64,000 nucleotides of DNA from Breoghania sp. (GCF_963674635.1 NZ_OY771475.1:1736001-1800000), one strand, 5' to 3'. Shown: positions 49,447-59,400, counted from the stretch's first letter. Program-made: numbers and translations. The notes: a model not told the origin generated them from the sequence alone.

Positions 49447-50610
49447 CTACTTGTAGGGGTCGGCTGCGTCGCGCAACCCATCTCCCAGAAAATTGAAGGC
49501 GAGCACAACGAGAATAACGGGCACAACCGGCGCCATCAGCCATGGATAGACGGTCACCACGGAGATGTTCTGCGCCTCGTTGAGCAATACGCCCCAGCTC
49601 ACCGCCGGTCGCCTCAAGCCCAGGTTGAGGAAAGACAGCGCCGTCTCCCCCAGGATCATGGACGGAATGGACAGCGTCGCGGATGCGATCAGATGACTGG
49701 TGAACCCCGGCAACAGGTGGCGACGGATGATGCGCCCGGACTTTGCCCCCATCAAGGCCGCCGCCTTGGCATATTCCTCCTCGCGCAGGGCCAGAAGCTT
49801 GGAGCGCACGGCGCGCGCAAGACCCGGCCAGTCGAGCATGCCGAGGATCACCGTGATACCGAGATAGATCCAGATAGGGCTCCAGGTCACGGGCAGTGCC
49901 GCCGACAGCGCCATCCAGAGCGGCAGTTCGGGCAGCGCCTTGAGGATCTCGATCGTGCGCTGGATCAGATTGTCGATGAAGCCGCCGAAATAGCCCGCGA
50001 TCCCGCCAAGCGTGACACCCAGCAGCATGGAGATCGCCACACCAAGCAGACCGACGGTCAGGGACAGCCGGGCGCCATAGATGATGCCGGACAGCAGATC
50101 GCGACCCAGACGATCCGTTCCCAGAAGATAGACCGTGCCGCCTTCGGCCGGGCACATCAGGTGGAAGCGCCCCGGCAACAGGCCCCAGAATTCATAGGGA
50201 TCTCCAAGACAGAAGAAGCGCAGCGGCTGCACGTCCGTCTCGTCGATCCGGTAGGTCCATTTCATCTCCTCCAGATCGACCTCGGCGATCTGACCGTAGA
50301 CGAAGGGACCGACAAACGACCCATCATGGAACAGATGGATCGATTGCGGTGGGGCGTAGAGGTGGTCGTTGTCGCGCTGGTTGGGCGTATAGGGCGCAAT
50401 CACCTCGGCGAAGGGCACACACATGTAGAGCAGGATCAGGAAGACGGCCGACCACAGCGCGACCTTGTGGCGGCGGAACTTCCACCACATGATCTGCCAT
50501 TGCGAGGCCTGATAATAGCGTTCCTGTTCCGGGGTCAGGCGCTCCGCTTCGGCCGGATCGAACGGCTCGGGATTGACGTAATGACCGGTGGTCTCCTCCA
50601 CGGCGCTCAC
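49447..50610 (-). CDS. Oligopeptide-type ABC transporter permease (OppC/YejE-like)
   Basis: A 387-residue inner-membrane permease. An N-terminal cytoplasmic tail of about 45 residues leads to the first helix (about 50-70). An extended periplasmic segment follows, then GTDRLGRDLLSGIIYGARLS, the typical OppC start of the core, and the EAA loop EEEYAKAAALMGAKSGRIIRRHLLP. Length and long insert resemble YejE. It is last in a four-gene operon and overlaps the OppB-type gene by ATGA. Confidence 0.92.
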   Translation of the reverse strand: MSAVEETTGHYVNPEPFDPAEAERLTPEQERYYQASQWQIMWWKFRRHKVALWSAVFLILLYMCVPFAEVIAPYTPNQRDNDHLYAPPQSIHLFHDGSFVGPFVYGQIAEVDLEEMKWTYRIDETDVQPLRFFCLGDPYEFWGLLPGRFHLMCPAEGGTVYLLGTDRLGRDLLSGIIYGARLSLTVGLLGVAISMLLGVTLGGIAGYFGGFIDNLIQRTIEILKALPELPLWMALSAALPVTWSPIWIYLGITVILGMLDWPGLARAVRSKLLALREEEYAKAAALMGAKSGRIIRRHLLPGFTSHLIASATLSIPSMILGETALSFLNLGLRRPAVSWGVLLNEAQNISVVTVYPWLMAPVVPVILVVLAFNFLGDGLRDAADPYK

Positions 50611-51632
50611 GACGCAGCCCTCCCGCCCAATCGAATGCGCGGATCGAGCACCGCCAGAAGAATGTCGGATATCAGCATGCCGACCAACGTCAGCACCGCC
50701 ACAAAGAGCAGGATGAACCCCGCAAGGAACTGGTCCTGGCTTTGAAGTGCGCCCAGCAGGACCGGGCCTACCGTCGGCAGGTTGAGGACCACCGACACGA
50801 TGACCGAGCCGGAGACCAGCGAGGGGATCAGATTGCCGATATCGGCGATAAACGGGTTGAGCGCGACCCTGAGCGGGTATTTCACCAGAAGCCTGCTCTC
50901 CTTGAGGCCCTTGGCCCGCGCCGTCGTCACATATTGCTTGTGAAGCTCATCCAGCAGGTTGGCCCTGAGACGCCGGATCATCGCGGCGGTGCCCGCCGTT
51001 CCGATGACGACGGTCGGCACCACAAGATGCGCCAGAACCGAGCCCACCTTTCCAGCGCTCCATGGCTTGTCGATGTAATAGGGATCCATCAGGCCGCCGA
51101 CGGACAGGCCGAACCAACGGTTCGACAGGTAGAGCATGATGAGGCCAAGCAGGAAGTTCGGCGTCGCCAGCCCGATATACCCCAGGAAGGTGAACCCGTA
51201 GTCGCCCCAGGAATATTGCCGGGTGGCGGAATAGATGCCGATCGGAAACGAGACCACATAGACGAACAGGATCGTCACCGTGTTCAAAAGCACCGTCAGC
51301 AGCAGGGTTGAGCCGACCACCTCGGAGACGGGCTGCTCATATTCGAAGGACCAGCCCCAGTTGCCCTGCAACAACCCGTCGAACCCATGGGGCCCCGGCC
51401 AGGCGCCGAGCCAGATCAGGTAGCGTTGCATGAAAGGCTTGTCGAGCGCGAACTCGGTGCGCAGGAATTCCACCTTGGCGATGGCGGATTCCTCCCCCTG
51501 CATCTTGAGCTGCGCGATCTGGTTCGACAAAAAATCGCCGGGCGGCAGCTCGATGATCAGGAATGTCAGGAACGAGATCACCAGCAATGTCGGGATCATC
51601 GTCAGACAGCGGCGCAGGATATAGGCAAGCAT
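50607..51632 (-). CDS. Oligopeptide-type ABC transporter permease (OppB/YejB-like)
   Basis: A 341-residue permease with six helices. It starts MLAYILRRCLTMIPTLLVIS, the usual OppB/YejB form, so I took the ATG at 51632 over 51668; GAGGGG lies upstream. The EAA loop is QYVTTARAKGLKESRLLVKYPLR. It begins 4 bp after the solute-binding protein stop and overlaps the next permease by ATGA, so the two permeases are made together. Confidence 0.92.
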   Translation of the reverse strand: MLAYILRRCLTMIPTLLVISFLTFLIIELPPGDFLSNQIAQLKMQGEESAIAKVEFLRTEFALDKPFMQRYLIWLGAWPGPHGFDGLLQGNWGWSFEYEQPVSEVVGSTLLLTVLLNTVTILFVYVVSFPIGIYSATRQYSWGDYGFTFLGYIGLATPNFLLGLIMLYLSNRWFGLSVGGLMDPYYIDKPWSAGKVGSVLAHLVVPTVVIGTAGTAAMIRRLRANLLDELHKQYVTTARAKGLKESRLLVKYPLRVALNPFIADIGNLIPSLVSGSVIVSVVLNLPTVGPVLLGALQSQDQFLAGFILLFVAVLTLVGMLISDILLAVLDPRIRLGGRAAS

Positions 51633-51636
51633 CCGG

Positions 51637-53595
51637 TCAGTTCCCCTCAGCCCTGTCATGATCGGCACGTTCGAGCCAGAATTCGTCCATGCGATGAATG
51701 CCGAACTGGGCTCCGGGGTCCCAGCCGTAAATCCCGACCTGCGGCACGTTGTGCAGACGCGTGGAAACCACGACGGGCTGCTTCACCGCAGAGATCAGTC
51801 CGATGCGCAAGGTCTCCTCGGCATGAATTGAGAGCATCTCGCCCCAGATCCGTCGCCGCTCCTGAGCATTGCCGCTGACGAGCCATTCGCTGTAAAGCGC
51901 CTCCAGGCGTGCCGCCGGTTCGTAGTCTATCGGCTGACCGGTCTGACCGCCGCTTTCGCGGTAGTCCCCCCATTGCGCCCACGACAGCTGTTCGGACGAC
52001 GTCGGCGCGAACTCGTTGGGCGGCATCTCCGCGGTCGGGATGCCATTGTCGACCCCGTTCCAGGCCGACATGACCAGTGCACCGGACAGAGCCCGCTCGC
52101 GCAACACCTCGCGCTGCGATGGCTTGGGGAAGAGCTTCACGCCGATTTCGCGCCAGGTCTCCCCCACCAGCCCAAGCGCATCGATCTCCTCCGCGCTTTC
52201 GCCCGTGGTCTCCACGATGATTTCCAACGGCCGTCCGTCGGGCAGCAGGCGTATGCCGTCACCGCGCCTTTTGGTCAGGCCGATATCGTCCAGAAGCTCG
52301 TTTGCAAGCTTGGGATCATATTGCGCCCACTCGGTGCGGTAACGCTCTTCGAAAAGCGGGCTTTCCGGCAAAATGGTGTCGTTGCTCTCAAGCGCCAGAC
52401 CGAAATAGAGCACACGATTGATCATCTTGCGGTCGATGCCGAGCGACAGGGCATGACGGAAGCGCACGTCGCGCATGAGTGTGCGCCAGACCGGATCACG
52501 CGCCGTGAGGTTGGGGAAGAGCGCGATATGGGCGCCCTTGGCGATCGGCCAGAGGCGGGTCTGGTAATTGCCGTCCGCCTCGCCGCGCTTCAGAACCGTT
52601 ATGTCGGAAAAGGCCAGCCCGCGCGCCTGCAACGTGCTCTCGCCGGCCTGCGTCTTGGTGGCGATCAAACGCCCGTCGGCGACGGTCAGCACGATGCGGT
52701 CCACATAGGGAAGCTGCCGCCCGTGGCTGTCGATGCGATGATAATAGGGGTTCCGGATGAAGATCTGGCGCTGCTTTGAGCTGCCTTCGGCCACCACCCA
52801 GGGCTCAAGCGAAGGCTCCGCCCAGTTGGTCGCGCCATACATGTCATCGCGCTCATTGTGGAGCGAGGCCCAGTAGCGGACCTTTTTCGCCTCCACCAGT
52901 GCCGCGATCTTTGCGGGATCTCCGTATTTCTCGTGGAACTGTTTCAGGTAGTGGGCCGGGCGATATATGAAGGGCGGTCGCGCGCGGGCAAGGGTCGGCA
53001 GGAACAGGGCGTTCGGCGCATCCCAGCTATACCGAAGCGTGGTCTCATCGATGATTTCAAGCCTTGGCGGCTTGCCCTCGACAAGCATGAAATTCGGTGG
53101 ACCGGAGGGCGAGAGATGCTCCTCGTTCGCCACATCCTCCCACCAGTAGCGGAAATCCTCCGTGGTGAAGGGTGCGCCGTCCGACCACCTGTGCCCCTTC
53201 CTAAGATGCAGGGTGAAGATGCGGTCGTCGACGTTTTCCACCGCCTTCAAGATATCGGGCTTAAGCTCAAGCGCCTCATTGAAGCCCACCAGACGCGCAT
53301 AGCCCCACGCATTGACAAGGCGCGCATCCTTGGAGCGCCCGATCAGCGTCTCGATGTCACCGCCGTGTATGCCGGGCTCGCGCCCATGGGCCTCCAGATC
53401 GACGATCAGCGGCTCCAGCGGGATCCGGCTTGCGATCGGGGGCAAGTCAACCTGCGCGTGGGTGCGGCGCAGCGTCGGGGTCTCGATGAGATCCGGCAGC
53501 GGCTGCGCAGCAGGCGATTTCAGTGGAACGACAGCGCAGAGCAGGCCGAGCCCCATCGCCCAAGCCGAGACACGACGTGCCAGACGGTGGCTCAT
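51637..53595 (-). CDS. ABC transporter solute-binding protein, family 5 (YejA-like)
   Basis: A 652-residue periplasmic binding protein. The signal peptide is about 1-30 (ending SPAAQ). The family 5 features are the segment FTLHLRKGHRWSDGAPFTTEDFRYWWED (about 125-152) and RFRHALSLGIDRKMIN (about 375-390). It is about 100 residues longer than DppA/OppA, like YejA-type proteins that bind peptides or peptide-like antibiotics. It overlaps the ATPase gene by ATGA. The ligand is unknown. Confidence 0.9.
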   Translation of the reverse strand: MSHRLARRVSAWAMGLGLLCAVVPLKSPAAQPLPDLIETPTLRRTHAQVDLPPIASRIPLEPLIVDLEAHGREPGIHGGDIETLIGRSKDARLVNAWGYARLVGFNEALELKPDILKAVENVDDRIFTLHLRKGHRWSDGAPFTTEDFRYWWEDVANEEHLSPSGPPNFMLVEGKPPRLEIIDETTLRYSWDAPNALFLPTLARARPPFIYRPAHYLKQFHEKYGDPAKIAALVEAKKVRYWASLHNERDDMYGATNWAEPSLEPWVVAEGSSKQRQIFIRNPYYHRIDSHGRQLPYVDRIVLTVADGRLIATKTQAGESTLQARGLAFSDITVLKRGEADGNYQTRLWPIAKGAHIALFPNLTARDPVWRTLMRDVRFRHALSLGIDRKMINRVLYFGLALESNDTILPESPLFEERYRTEWAQYDPKLANELLDDIGLTKRRGDGIRLLPDGRPLEIIVETTGESAEEIDALGLVGETWREIGVKLFPKPSQREVLRERALSGALVMSAWNGVDNGIPTAEMPPNEFAPTSSEQLSWAQWGDYRESGGQTGQPIDYEPAARLEALYSEWLVSGNAQERRRIWGEMLSIHAEETLRIGLISAVKQPVVVSTRLHNVPQVGIYGWDPGAQFGIHRMDEFWLERADHDRAEGN

Positions 53596-55508
53596 GTGAC
53601 GGCCTCCGCCTGGCTTGCAGGGTCATGGGAAACCGCCGTGCCGGTGCGATGAGCGTAACCGGGGGCACAAACAAAGTGGCCCGGCTCCATTTCCACAAGG
53701 TCGGGACGGATGCCATCCGAAAGACGGAAGGGCTCGGGCCAGTTTTCGGGGCCTGACAGTCCTTCTCCGGCGCCCGCCTCAAGATGGCTGGGCCCATCTT
53801 CGCCAATGGAGGGATCGAGCACCGCCGCCATCAGCGACTTGGTGTAAGGGTGCAGCGGATTGCCGACGACTTGCGCGGTCTCGCCCAGTTCCACCAGTCT
53901 GCCCTGGCACATGACGGCGATGCGATCGGCGATGTAGTCGACCACCGCGAGGTTATGACTGACGAACAGATAGGTGAGCCCGAGTTTCTGTTGCAGATCC
54001 TTGAGAAGATTAAGGATTTGCGCCTGAACAGAGACGTCGAGCGCGGAAACGGGTTCATCGCAGATGAGGAATTCCGGATCGAGTGCAAGGGCGCGGGCGA
54101 TGCCGATGCGCTGACGCTGGCCGCCGGAAAAGGAATGCGGATAGCGGCGCAGGAAACGTGGATCGAGCCCGACCATCTCCATGAGCTCTCGCACACGCTT
54201 CTGGCAGTCCGCCTTGCTGCCCCATTTGTGGATGATCAGCGGCTCCATGAGGATCTCGTTCACCGTCATGCGCGGATTGAGGGAGGAGAACGGATCCTGG
54301 AAGATCATCTGGGCGCATCGGCGATAGGCGAACAACTCTTCGCGTCCGAATTCGCGAATATTGTGCAGTTTGCCCTTCACGGAATAGTCGATCCGGCCCT
54401 CATCAATCTCGATGGCGCGCAGGATCGCCTTGGACGCGGTGGTCTTGCCGCAACCGGATTCGCCCACCAGGCCCAGACACTCGCCGCGCCTTATGGTCAG
54501 GCTGACAGCATCCATCGCCTTGACCATGCGCGGCGGGCCGGAAAAGAGGCCGCTCTTGCGCAGCGTGTAGAGCTTGGTGACATTGTCCAACCGCAACAGC
54601 GGCTCGCCGGGGACGCCCGCCGGCTGCTGATGTTGGCTCGGCTCCCGCGCCGGAATGGGACGCACAGGCACCAGCCTTTCACCCGGCTCCATTCCGAACC
54701 GCGGCACGGCGCGCATCAGCGCCTTGAGGTAATCGTGCTGGGGCGCGTTGAAAAGCGCACGCGTGTCCCCCGCCTCCATCACCCGCCCGTGATAGACCAC
54801 GACCACCTTGTCCGCGACATTGGCGACAACGCCGAAATCGTGGGTGATCATCAGAACCGACATTTGCAGCTCCTGCTGCACATCCTTGATGAGACGCAGG
54901 ATTTCCGCCTGGATCGTCACATCCAACGCGGTGGTGGGCTCATCAGCGATAAGCAGGGCCGGCCGGCACACCAGTGCCATGGCGATCATGGCGCGCTGAC
55001 GCAGGCCGCCTGAAAGCTCGAACGGATAGGTATTGAGCGCGCGGGCGGGGTCTGGAAAGCGCACCAGGCGGAGCATTTCGCGGGTCAGCTCGCGCGCCTG
55101 CGCCATCGTTGCGTGGGAATGAAGCTGGACGGCCTCGCCGATCTGGTCGCCGACGGTGTGGAGCGGTGAAAGCGAGGTCATCGGCTCCTGGAAGATGATC
55201 GCGATGCGATTGCCGCGCAAGGCGCGCATCTGAGGGCCGATCGGCTTCAAGCTCGTTACGTCGAGCGGCGGGACATCAGGGGCATTTTCGGGATCGCGGA
55301 ACCGAATGGCGCCTCCGGCAATTCGTGCCGATGCCGGCAGGATGCCCATGATCGCCTGCGAGATCACGCTCTTGCCCGAACCGGATTCCCCCACCAGGGC
55401 GACCGTCTGATTTGGAGGGACGTCGAACGAGACACGGTCGACCGCGCGCACACGCCCTTCAGCAGTGTCGAACTCGATCGTCAGATCGTCGACCTCAAGC
55501 AAATGCAC
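53592..55508 (-). CDS. Fused double ATPase of a peptide ABC transporter (YejF/DppDF-like)
   Basis: A 638-residue cytoplasmic protein with two ABC ATPase domains in tandem. Domain 1 has Walker A GESGSGKS (40-47), signature LSGGLRQR (165-172) and Walker B LLIADE (185-190). Domain 2 has GESGCGKT (349-356), FSGGQRQR and LICDEP. Both sets are intact, so one polypeptide supplies both ATPases. The start is GTG at 55508 after GAGGAGGGG. It is first in an operon with a solute-binding protein and two permeases, a gene order reversed from yejABEF. Confidence 0.94.
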   Translation of the reverse strand: MHLLEVDDLTIEFDTAEGRVRAVDRVSFDVPPNQTVALVGESGSGKSVISQAIMGILPASARIAGGAIRFRDPENAPDVPPLDVTSLKPIGPQMRALRGNRIAIIFQEPMTSLSPLHTVGDQIGEAVQLHSHATMAQARELTREMLRLVRFPDPARALNTYPFELSGGLRQRAMIAMALVCRPALLIADEPTTALDVTIQAEILRLIKDVQQELQMSVLMITHDFGVVANVADKVVVVYHGRVMEAGDTRALFNAPQHDYLKALMRAVPRFGMEPGERLVPVRPIPAREPSQHQQPAGVPGEPLLRLDNVTKLYTLRKSGLFSGPPRMVKAMDAVSLTIRRGECLGLVGESGCGKTTASKAILRAIEIDEGRIDYSVKGKLHNIREFGREELFAYRRCAQMIFQDPFSSLNPRMTVNEILMEPLIIHKWGSKADCQKRVRELMEMVGLDPRFLRRYPHSFSGGQRQRIGIARALALDPEFLICDEPVSALDVSVQAQILNLLKDLQQKLGLTYLFVSHNLAVVDYIADRIAVMCQGRLVELGETAQVVGNPLHPYTKSLMAAVLDPSIGEDGPSHLEAGAGEGLSGPENWPEPFRLSDGIRPDLVEMEPGHFVCAPGYAHRTGTAVSHDPASQAEAVT

Positions 55509-55648
55509 GTCCCCTCCTCGTCCAGACCGACGTAGCTATCTTAGTCGGAACCGCATCAGGAAAAAGCCTCAAACGCGGTCAAGACGCGTCTATTCCCTCT
55601 TGTTATACGATCATTATTATTGCCATTCGATGTGCGCGTCACGTCTTG

Positions 55649-57523
55649 TCACGCTTCCTCTACGGGCTTCTCCGGATAGAGCCTCCACACATCTACATCC
55701 GCCTCTCGCCCTCGCAACTGGTGATGGCCAAAATGGCGTCGTGGCACGTCTGACGGGAGCCGGCGCAGGGTGCTCGCGCTCGTCAGGATAACGACTTCGG
55801 CTGCATCATCGGCGCAGCGCCCCAGATCCTGCAACCTCTGGGAGACGTTCACCGCATCGCCGATGATGGTGTAGTCGACCCGGTCCAGAGCCCCGATATT
55901 GCCGACGATGACCGGGCCGGTGTGAATCCCGATGCGAACACGGGTCACCGGAAGCCCCTTTGCCACGAGAGCAGCATTCGCCGCATGAATGGCGAGCTGC
56001 ATGGCGCGCGCGGCACGAACAGCCGCTTCCGCATGATCATCGCGCGCATCGGGAGCGCCCCAGAAAGCCAGCATCCCGTCGCCCATGAATTTGTCGACAG
56101 TCCCCAGTTCCGCCTCCACCGCCTCCACGAGGATTGCGAAGTGGCTGTTGAGGAAGTTGGCGGCTTCACTGGCGCTCATCCCCTCCGACTGGTGTGTGAA
56201 CCCGGCGATGTCGGTGAACACGATGGTCAGATCGATCTCGCGCGAGCGGGTCGCTTCCTCAACTCCCAACCGCATCAGTTTGCGAAACAGCGTCTTGGGC
56301 ACATAGGTATTGAGAGATCCCAAACCCGCGGCCATGGAGTTGAAGGCCTGCAGCACCTCGTCCACTTCCCGGATCGGGCTGCTGGGCAGGCGATCCACCT
56401 TGTCGAACTCAAGATGCGCGACCTTGCGCGACTGACCGACAACCTTGGCCAGGGGCCGGGTCATCCGGCGCGCGACGAAGAACGACAGGACAATCGTCAC
56501 GATGATCGCAAGGATCCCGATCAGCACGGAGCCAATCAGCCGGCGGATCTCGCTGGAAACGGAACCGTCTTGAAAATAGATGCCGACGATCCAGTCAACC
56601 GGACCATAGCCGCTTATCCGTCGGGACATGGCAATGTATTCGCCGCCCGAGGTGTCGATCTCGCGCACATCGACGCCGGCCGCACGCGCCGCCGCAAAGG
56701 GCACCAAGGTCGGCGCATTCAGCAGCTTGGCGAGAACCGGATCGCCAAACCGGGAGATCGGCAGCGGCAGCCTCTCCCCGTCGGGTCGCATATCGACGCC
56801 TTCGCCCTGCCCAGTCCTGTCGAGCTTGTCGAGATCCGAATAGGCGATCACACGACCGTTCTCACTGATGATGAAGGTCGTGCCATCGCCGCTATCCAGC
56901 GACTCCACGATCTCGCTCAGCCCCTCCATCGACAGAGTGGCCGTGAGAACAGCGTCCAACTTGCCGTCGCGAACCAACGGCGCGCTGACATTCATGAAGA
57001 TGCCGAACTGATTGGACACGATGGGGCCCCAGATGGGCGGGGAACCAGCCTCGACTTTCGGCGGTCCAAATGGCCCGTTGAAGTGGTTGTCTTCCTGGTG
57101 CCAGGGCAGGTATTGGGGCTTTCCGTCTTCGGATTTGACGACACCGAACTGCCCGCGCCCGCGCTTTGAAATGATCAGGCCTTCCGCATACGGCACCGAA
57201 AACAGCGACGCGGCCAGGACGGTGCGCACCGCGACGTTATCCTCGATCTCCATCTTGCTGTCGGCATAGAGCGCCTGCATCGCGCTGACAGCGCCGGTGA
57301 GCGGATCCAGCCGCATCCGCAGACCGGCCTCAAGCTGGTTCGTCGTCAGTACGGCCTTGTCGTTGAGGAGCGCGAACGTGTTTTCGAAGTTGGCCTTGCC
57401 CGTCATGAACAGGACGAGCCCCATCGCCACCGTGATCAGCAGCGCATAGGTTCCGCCTGCAATGAGAACGATCGGAAACTTGCGCCCGCCCTTGTGCGAC
57501 CGCCGCCGCCACCCCAATCTCAT
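55649..57523 (-). CDS. Receptor-type class III adenylate/guanylate cyclase
   Basis: A 624-residue membrane receptor. TM1 is about 17-40, a periplasmic Cache-like sensor region covers about 41-335, TM2 about 336-360 is followed by a HAMP-like linker (RRMTRPLAKVV), and the cyclase domain covers about 435-600. Metal sites in TIVFTDIAGF and FMGDGMLAFWG, the YTIIGDAVN motif with its Asp, and the following R (SQRLQ) are all standard, unlike the cyclase at 36443. So a small-molecule ligand in the periplasm may set cAMP levels. AAGGG precedes the ATG. It stands alone. Confidence 0.92.
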   Translation of the reverse strand: MRLGWRRRSHKGGRKFPIVLIAGGTYALLITVAMGLVLFMTGKANFENTFALLNDKAVLTTNQLEAGLRMRLDPLTGAVSAMQALYADSKMEIEDNVAVRTVLAASLFSVPYAEGLIISKRGRGQFGVVKSEDGKPQYLPWHQEDNHFNGPFGPPKVEAGSPPIWGPIVSNQFGIFMNVSAPLVRDGKLDAVLTATLSMEGLSEIVESLDSGDGTTFIISENGRVIAYSDLDKLDRTGQGEGVDMRPDGERLPLPISRFGDPVLAKLLNAPTLVPFAAARAAGVDVREIDTSGGEYIAMSRRISGYGPVDWIVGIYFQDGSVSSEIRRLIGSVLIGILAIIVTIVLSFFVARRMTRPLAKVVGQSRKVAHLEFDKVDRLPSSPIREVDEVLQAFNSMAAGLGSLNTYVPKTLFRKLMRLGVEEATRSREIDLTIVFTDIAGFTHQSEGMSASEAANFLNSHFAILVEAVEAELGTVDKFMGDGMLAFWGAPDARDDHAEAAVRAARAMQLAIHAANAALVAKGLPVTRVRIGIHTGPVIVGNIGALDRVDYTIIGDAVNVSQRLQDLGRCADDAAEVVILTSASTLRRLPSDVPRRHFGHHQLRGREADVDVWRLYPEKPVEEA

Positions 57524-57595
57524 GCTCTGCCCTTTGAAGGTCTGCGCGTGACCGGAATGTCCTTCACACGCGGCGAATGCTCTTGCCGCAATATG

Positions 57596-57901
57596 CTAGT
57601 CCCAGCCCGGCCCGAACAAGGGTTCATCGCACCGGTAGGCAACAATGCACTGGGGATTATCCCGCGTCGGCGCCTTTTCGGGAAAGAGACGCTGCCAAGC
57701 GTCGCAATAGCGCCAATGTGTCACGAAACGCCGATAGGTGTGGCGACCAGTCGTCATGACAACAGCCCCGCGCTGGCGCACGAAATCCTGAGCCTGGGCA
57801 CAGGTCATCGTTCGCGTATCGGGGCGCGCCGCCGCAGAGCCCGGCGCAAACGCCGACACGCAAGCCGCAAACAGGGAAAAGACGAGCATTGGATACCGCA
57901 T
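57596..57901 (-). CDS. Small secreted cysteine-containing protein
   Basis: A 101-residue protein with a signal peptide (about 1-27, ending SAAARP). The mature part has four cysteines (in MTCAQ, RYCDA, QCIV and YRCDE), which could form two disulfides, and a conserved-looking MTCAQAQDFVRQRGAVVMTT segment. I know similar small periplasmic proteins from alphaproteobacteria but no function. The ATG at 57901 has GGAG at 9 bases; an in-frame ATG at 57985 would bury the signal peptide. Confidence 0.65.
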   Translation of the reverse strand: MRYPMLVFSLFAACVSAFAPGSAAARPDTRTMTCAQAQDFVRQRGAVVMTTGRHTYRRFVTHWRYCDAWQRLFPEKAPTRDNPQCIVAYRCDEPLFGPGWD

Positions 57902-58021
57902 CGCACCGTTCTCCGCGAATAAACCGACAGATAATCCTATCAGCATGTTCGGTGCGAGTTTATGGCGAATGACGGGCTTCGTCACAATGCCCGTTGTCGT
58001 TGGCCGTTTCGTTCAGGCGTG

Positions 58022-59206
58022 TCAGCCCTTGCGACCAAGCTCGGCAAGGATCTCGTCGGTGTGTTCGCCAAGGCGCGGAGAAGGACGCTCCATCGTCATG
58101 GAAGAGCGCGAATAGCGGATGGGGCTACGCACCGACGGCACCGCATCGCCCTGCGGGGACATGAGGTCGAGCTTCAACCCGCGGTGGATCACCTGCGGAT
58201 CGGCGAAGACATCGGCCACGGTGTTGATGGGACCGGCCGGCACCCCCACTGCCTCCAGCTTCGCAAGAAGATCATCGCGCGCAAAGCCGACGGTCAGAGG
58301 CGAGAGTTCGGCAACCAGTTCCTCGCGGTTCTTCACCCGTCCGGCATTGGTCTTGTAGGCGGCAATTCCCGCCAGATCCGGGCGGCCCAGAACCTCGCAG
58401 AAGCGCACATATTGCCCATCATTGCCCACCGCAACGATGAGATGACCGTCACTGGCCGGAAAGACCTGATAGGGCACGATGTTGGGATGCGCGTTGCCGA
58501 GACGGCGCGGAGCCTTGCCGGAAACCAGATAATTCATCGCCTGATTGGCGAGAATGGCGGTCGAGCTATCCATCAGAGACATGTCGACATGCTGACCAAG
58601 GCCGCTGGTCTCGCGCTCGCGCAGCGCGGCAAGAATGCCGATCGTGCCGTAAAGCCCCGTGAAAATATCACAGACCGCGAGCCCCACCTTTTGCGGTTCA
58701 CCGGCCGGATCGCCGGTCAGGTCCATGATCCCGCTCATGCCCTGGATCATGAAATCATAGCCCGCACGGTGCGCGTAAGGCCCATCCTGTCCGAAGCCGG
58801 TGATGGAGCAATAGACGAGGCGCGGGTTCACGTCCTTTAGGGACGCATAGTCGAGACCGAACTTCTTCAGTCCGCCGACCTTGAAATTCTCCACCACCAC
58901 ATCGCTGCGACGGACCAGATCGAGCACGATCTCGCGCCCCTCCTCGGTGCGGAAATCCGCCGTGATGGAGCGCTTGCCGCGATTGCAGGAATGGAAATAG
59001 GCCGCACCGAGGCTTTCGCCGTCCGCTCCTTCCACGAAGGGAGGGCCCCAGCCGCGCGTGTCATCCCCCGCGGGCGCCTCGACCTTGATCACATCGGCGC
59101 CCAGATCGGAAAGGGTCTGGCCGATCCAGGGCCCGGCGAGAATGCGGGCGAGTTCAAGCACGCGAATGCCTTTGAGAGGCGCATCCGAGGAAGAAGACTG
59201 GGTCAC
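58022..59206 (-). CDS. Family III CoA-transferase (CaiB/BaiF), probable glutarate CoA-transferase
   Basis: A 394-residue CaiB/BaiF-type transferase. The N-terminal GIRVLELARILAGPWIGQTLSDLGADVIKVE is the family start, and the CoA-bound catalytic aspartate is about D177 in VGLAVCDIFTG. Members move CoA between carboxylic acids, for example succinyl-CoA to glutarate. It lies downstream of glutaryl-CoA dehydrogenase in the same direction, separated by 270 bp that include the palindromic repeat. The pair would convert glutarate to glutaryl-CoA and then crotonyl-CoA. The substrate is inferred from the neighbour. Confidence 0.88.
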   Translation of the reverse strand: MTQSSSSDAPLKGIRVLELARILAGPWIGQTLSDLGADVIKVEAPAGDDTRGWGPPFVEGADGESLGAAYFHSCNRGKRSITADFRTEEGREIVLDLVRRSDVVVENFKVGGLKKFGLDYASLKDVNPRLVYCSITGFGQDGPYAHRAGYDFMIQGMSGIMDLTGDPAGEPQKVGLAVCDIFTGLYGTIGILAALRERETSGLGQHVDMSLMDSSTAILANQAMNYLVSGKAPRRLGNAHPNIVPYQVFPASDGHLIVAVGNDGQYVRFCEVLGRPDLAGIAAYKTNAGRVKNREELVAELSPLTVGFARDDLLAKLEAVGVPAGPINTVADVFADPQVIHRGLKLDLMSPQGDAVPSVRSPIRYSRSSMTMERPSPRLGEHTDEILAELGRKG

Positions 59207-59266
59207 GACAGGAAATCCCGGGCTATGGCGGGGAGAATGGAGGTCGATGAGAAAGATAGGGCGTAT

Positions 59267-59400
59267 CGCCCATCCTTCGAGACGTCCGTCTGCGACGGCT
59301 TCCTCAGAATGACGTTATCGCGTTGTGAGCACGATGCCCCTGGCAACACGCACAACGTCATCCTGAGGAGACCCGCAAGGGGCGTCTCGAAGGATGGGCG
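59267..59400. repeat. Three-hairpin palindromic intergenic repeat, copy B
   Basis: Outer arms CGCCCATCCTTCGAGACG (59267-59284) and its exact complement (59383-59400) pair over 18 bp. Inner arms around 59301-59316 and 59354-59369 repeat the CATCCTGAGGA core with one mismatch. Tip hairpins are CCGTC/GACGG (59286-59298) and CCC/GGG (59372-59382). Same plan as copy A at 6717; only the tip sequences differ. It lies between gcdH and the CoA-transferase gene. Confidence 0.88.

Noticed and set aside
49147..50745. A 532-codon plus-strand frame opposite the oppC-type permease
   Set aside because: It has no recognisable domain and is a shadow of the strongly conserved permease and methyltransferase genes on the other strand.
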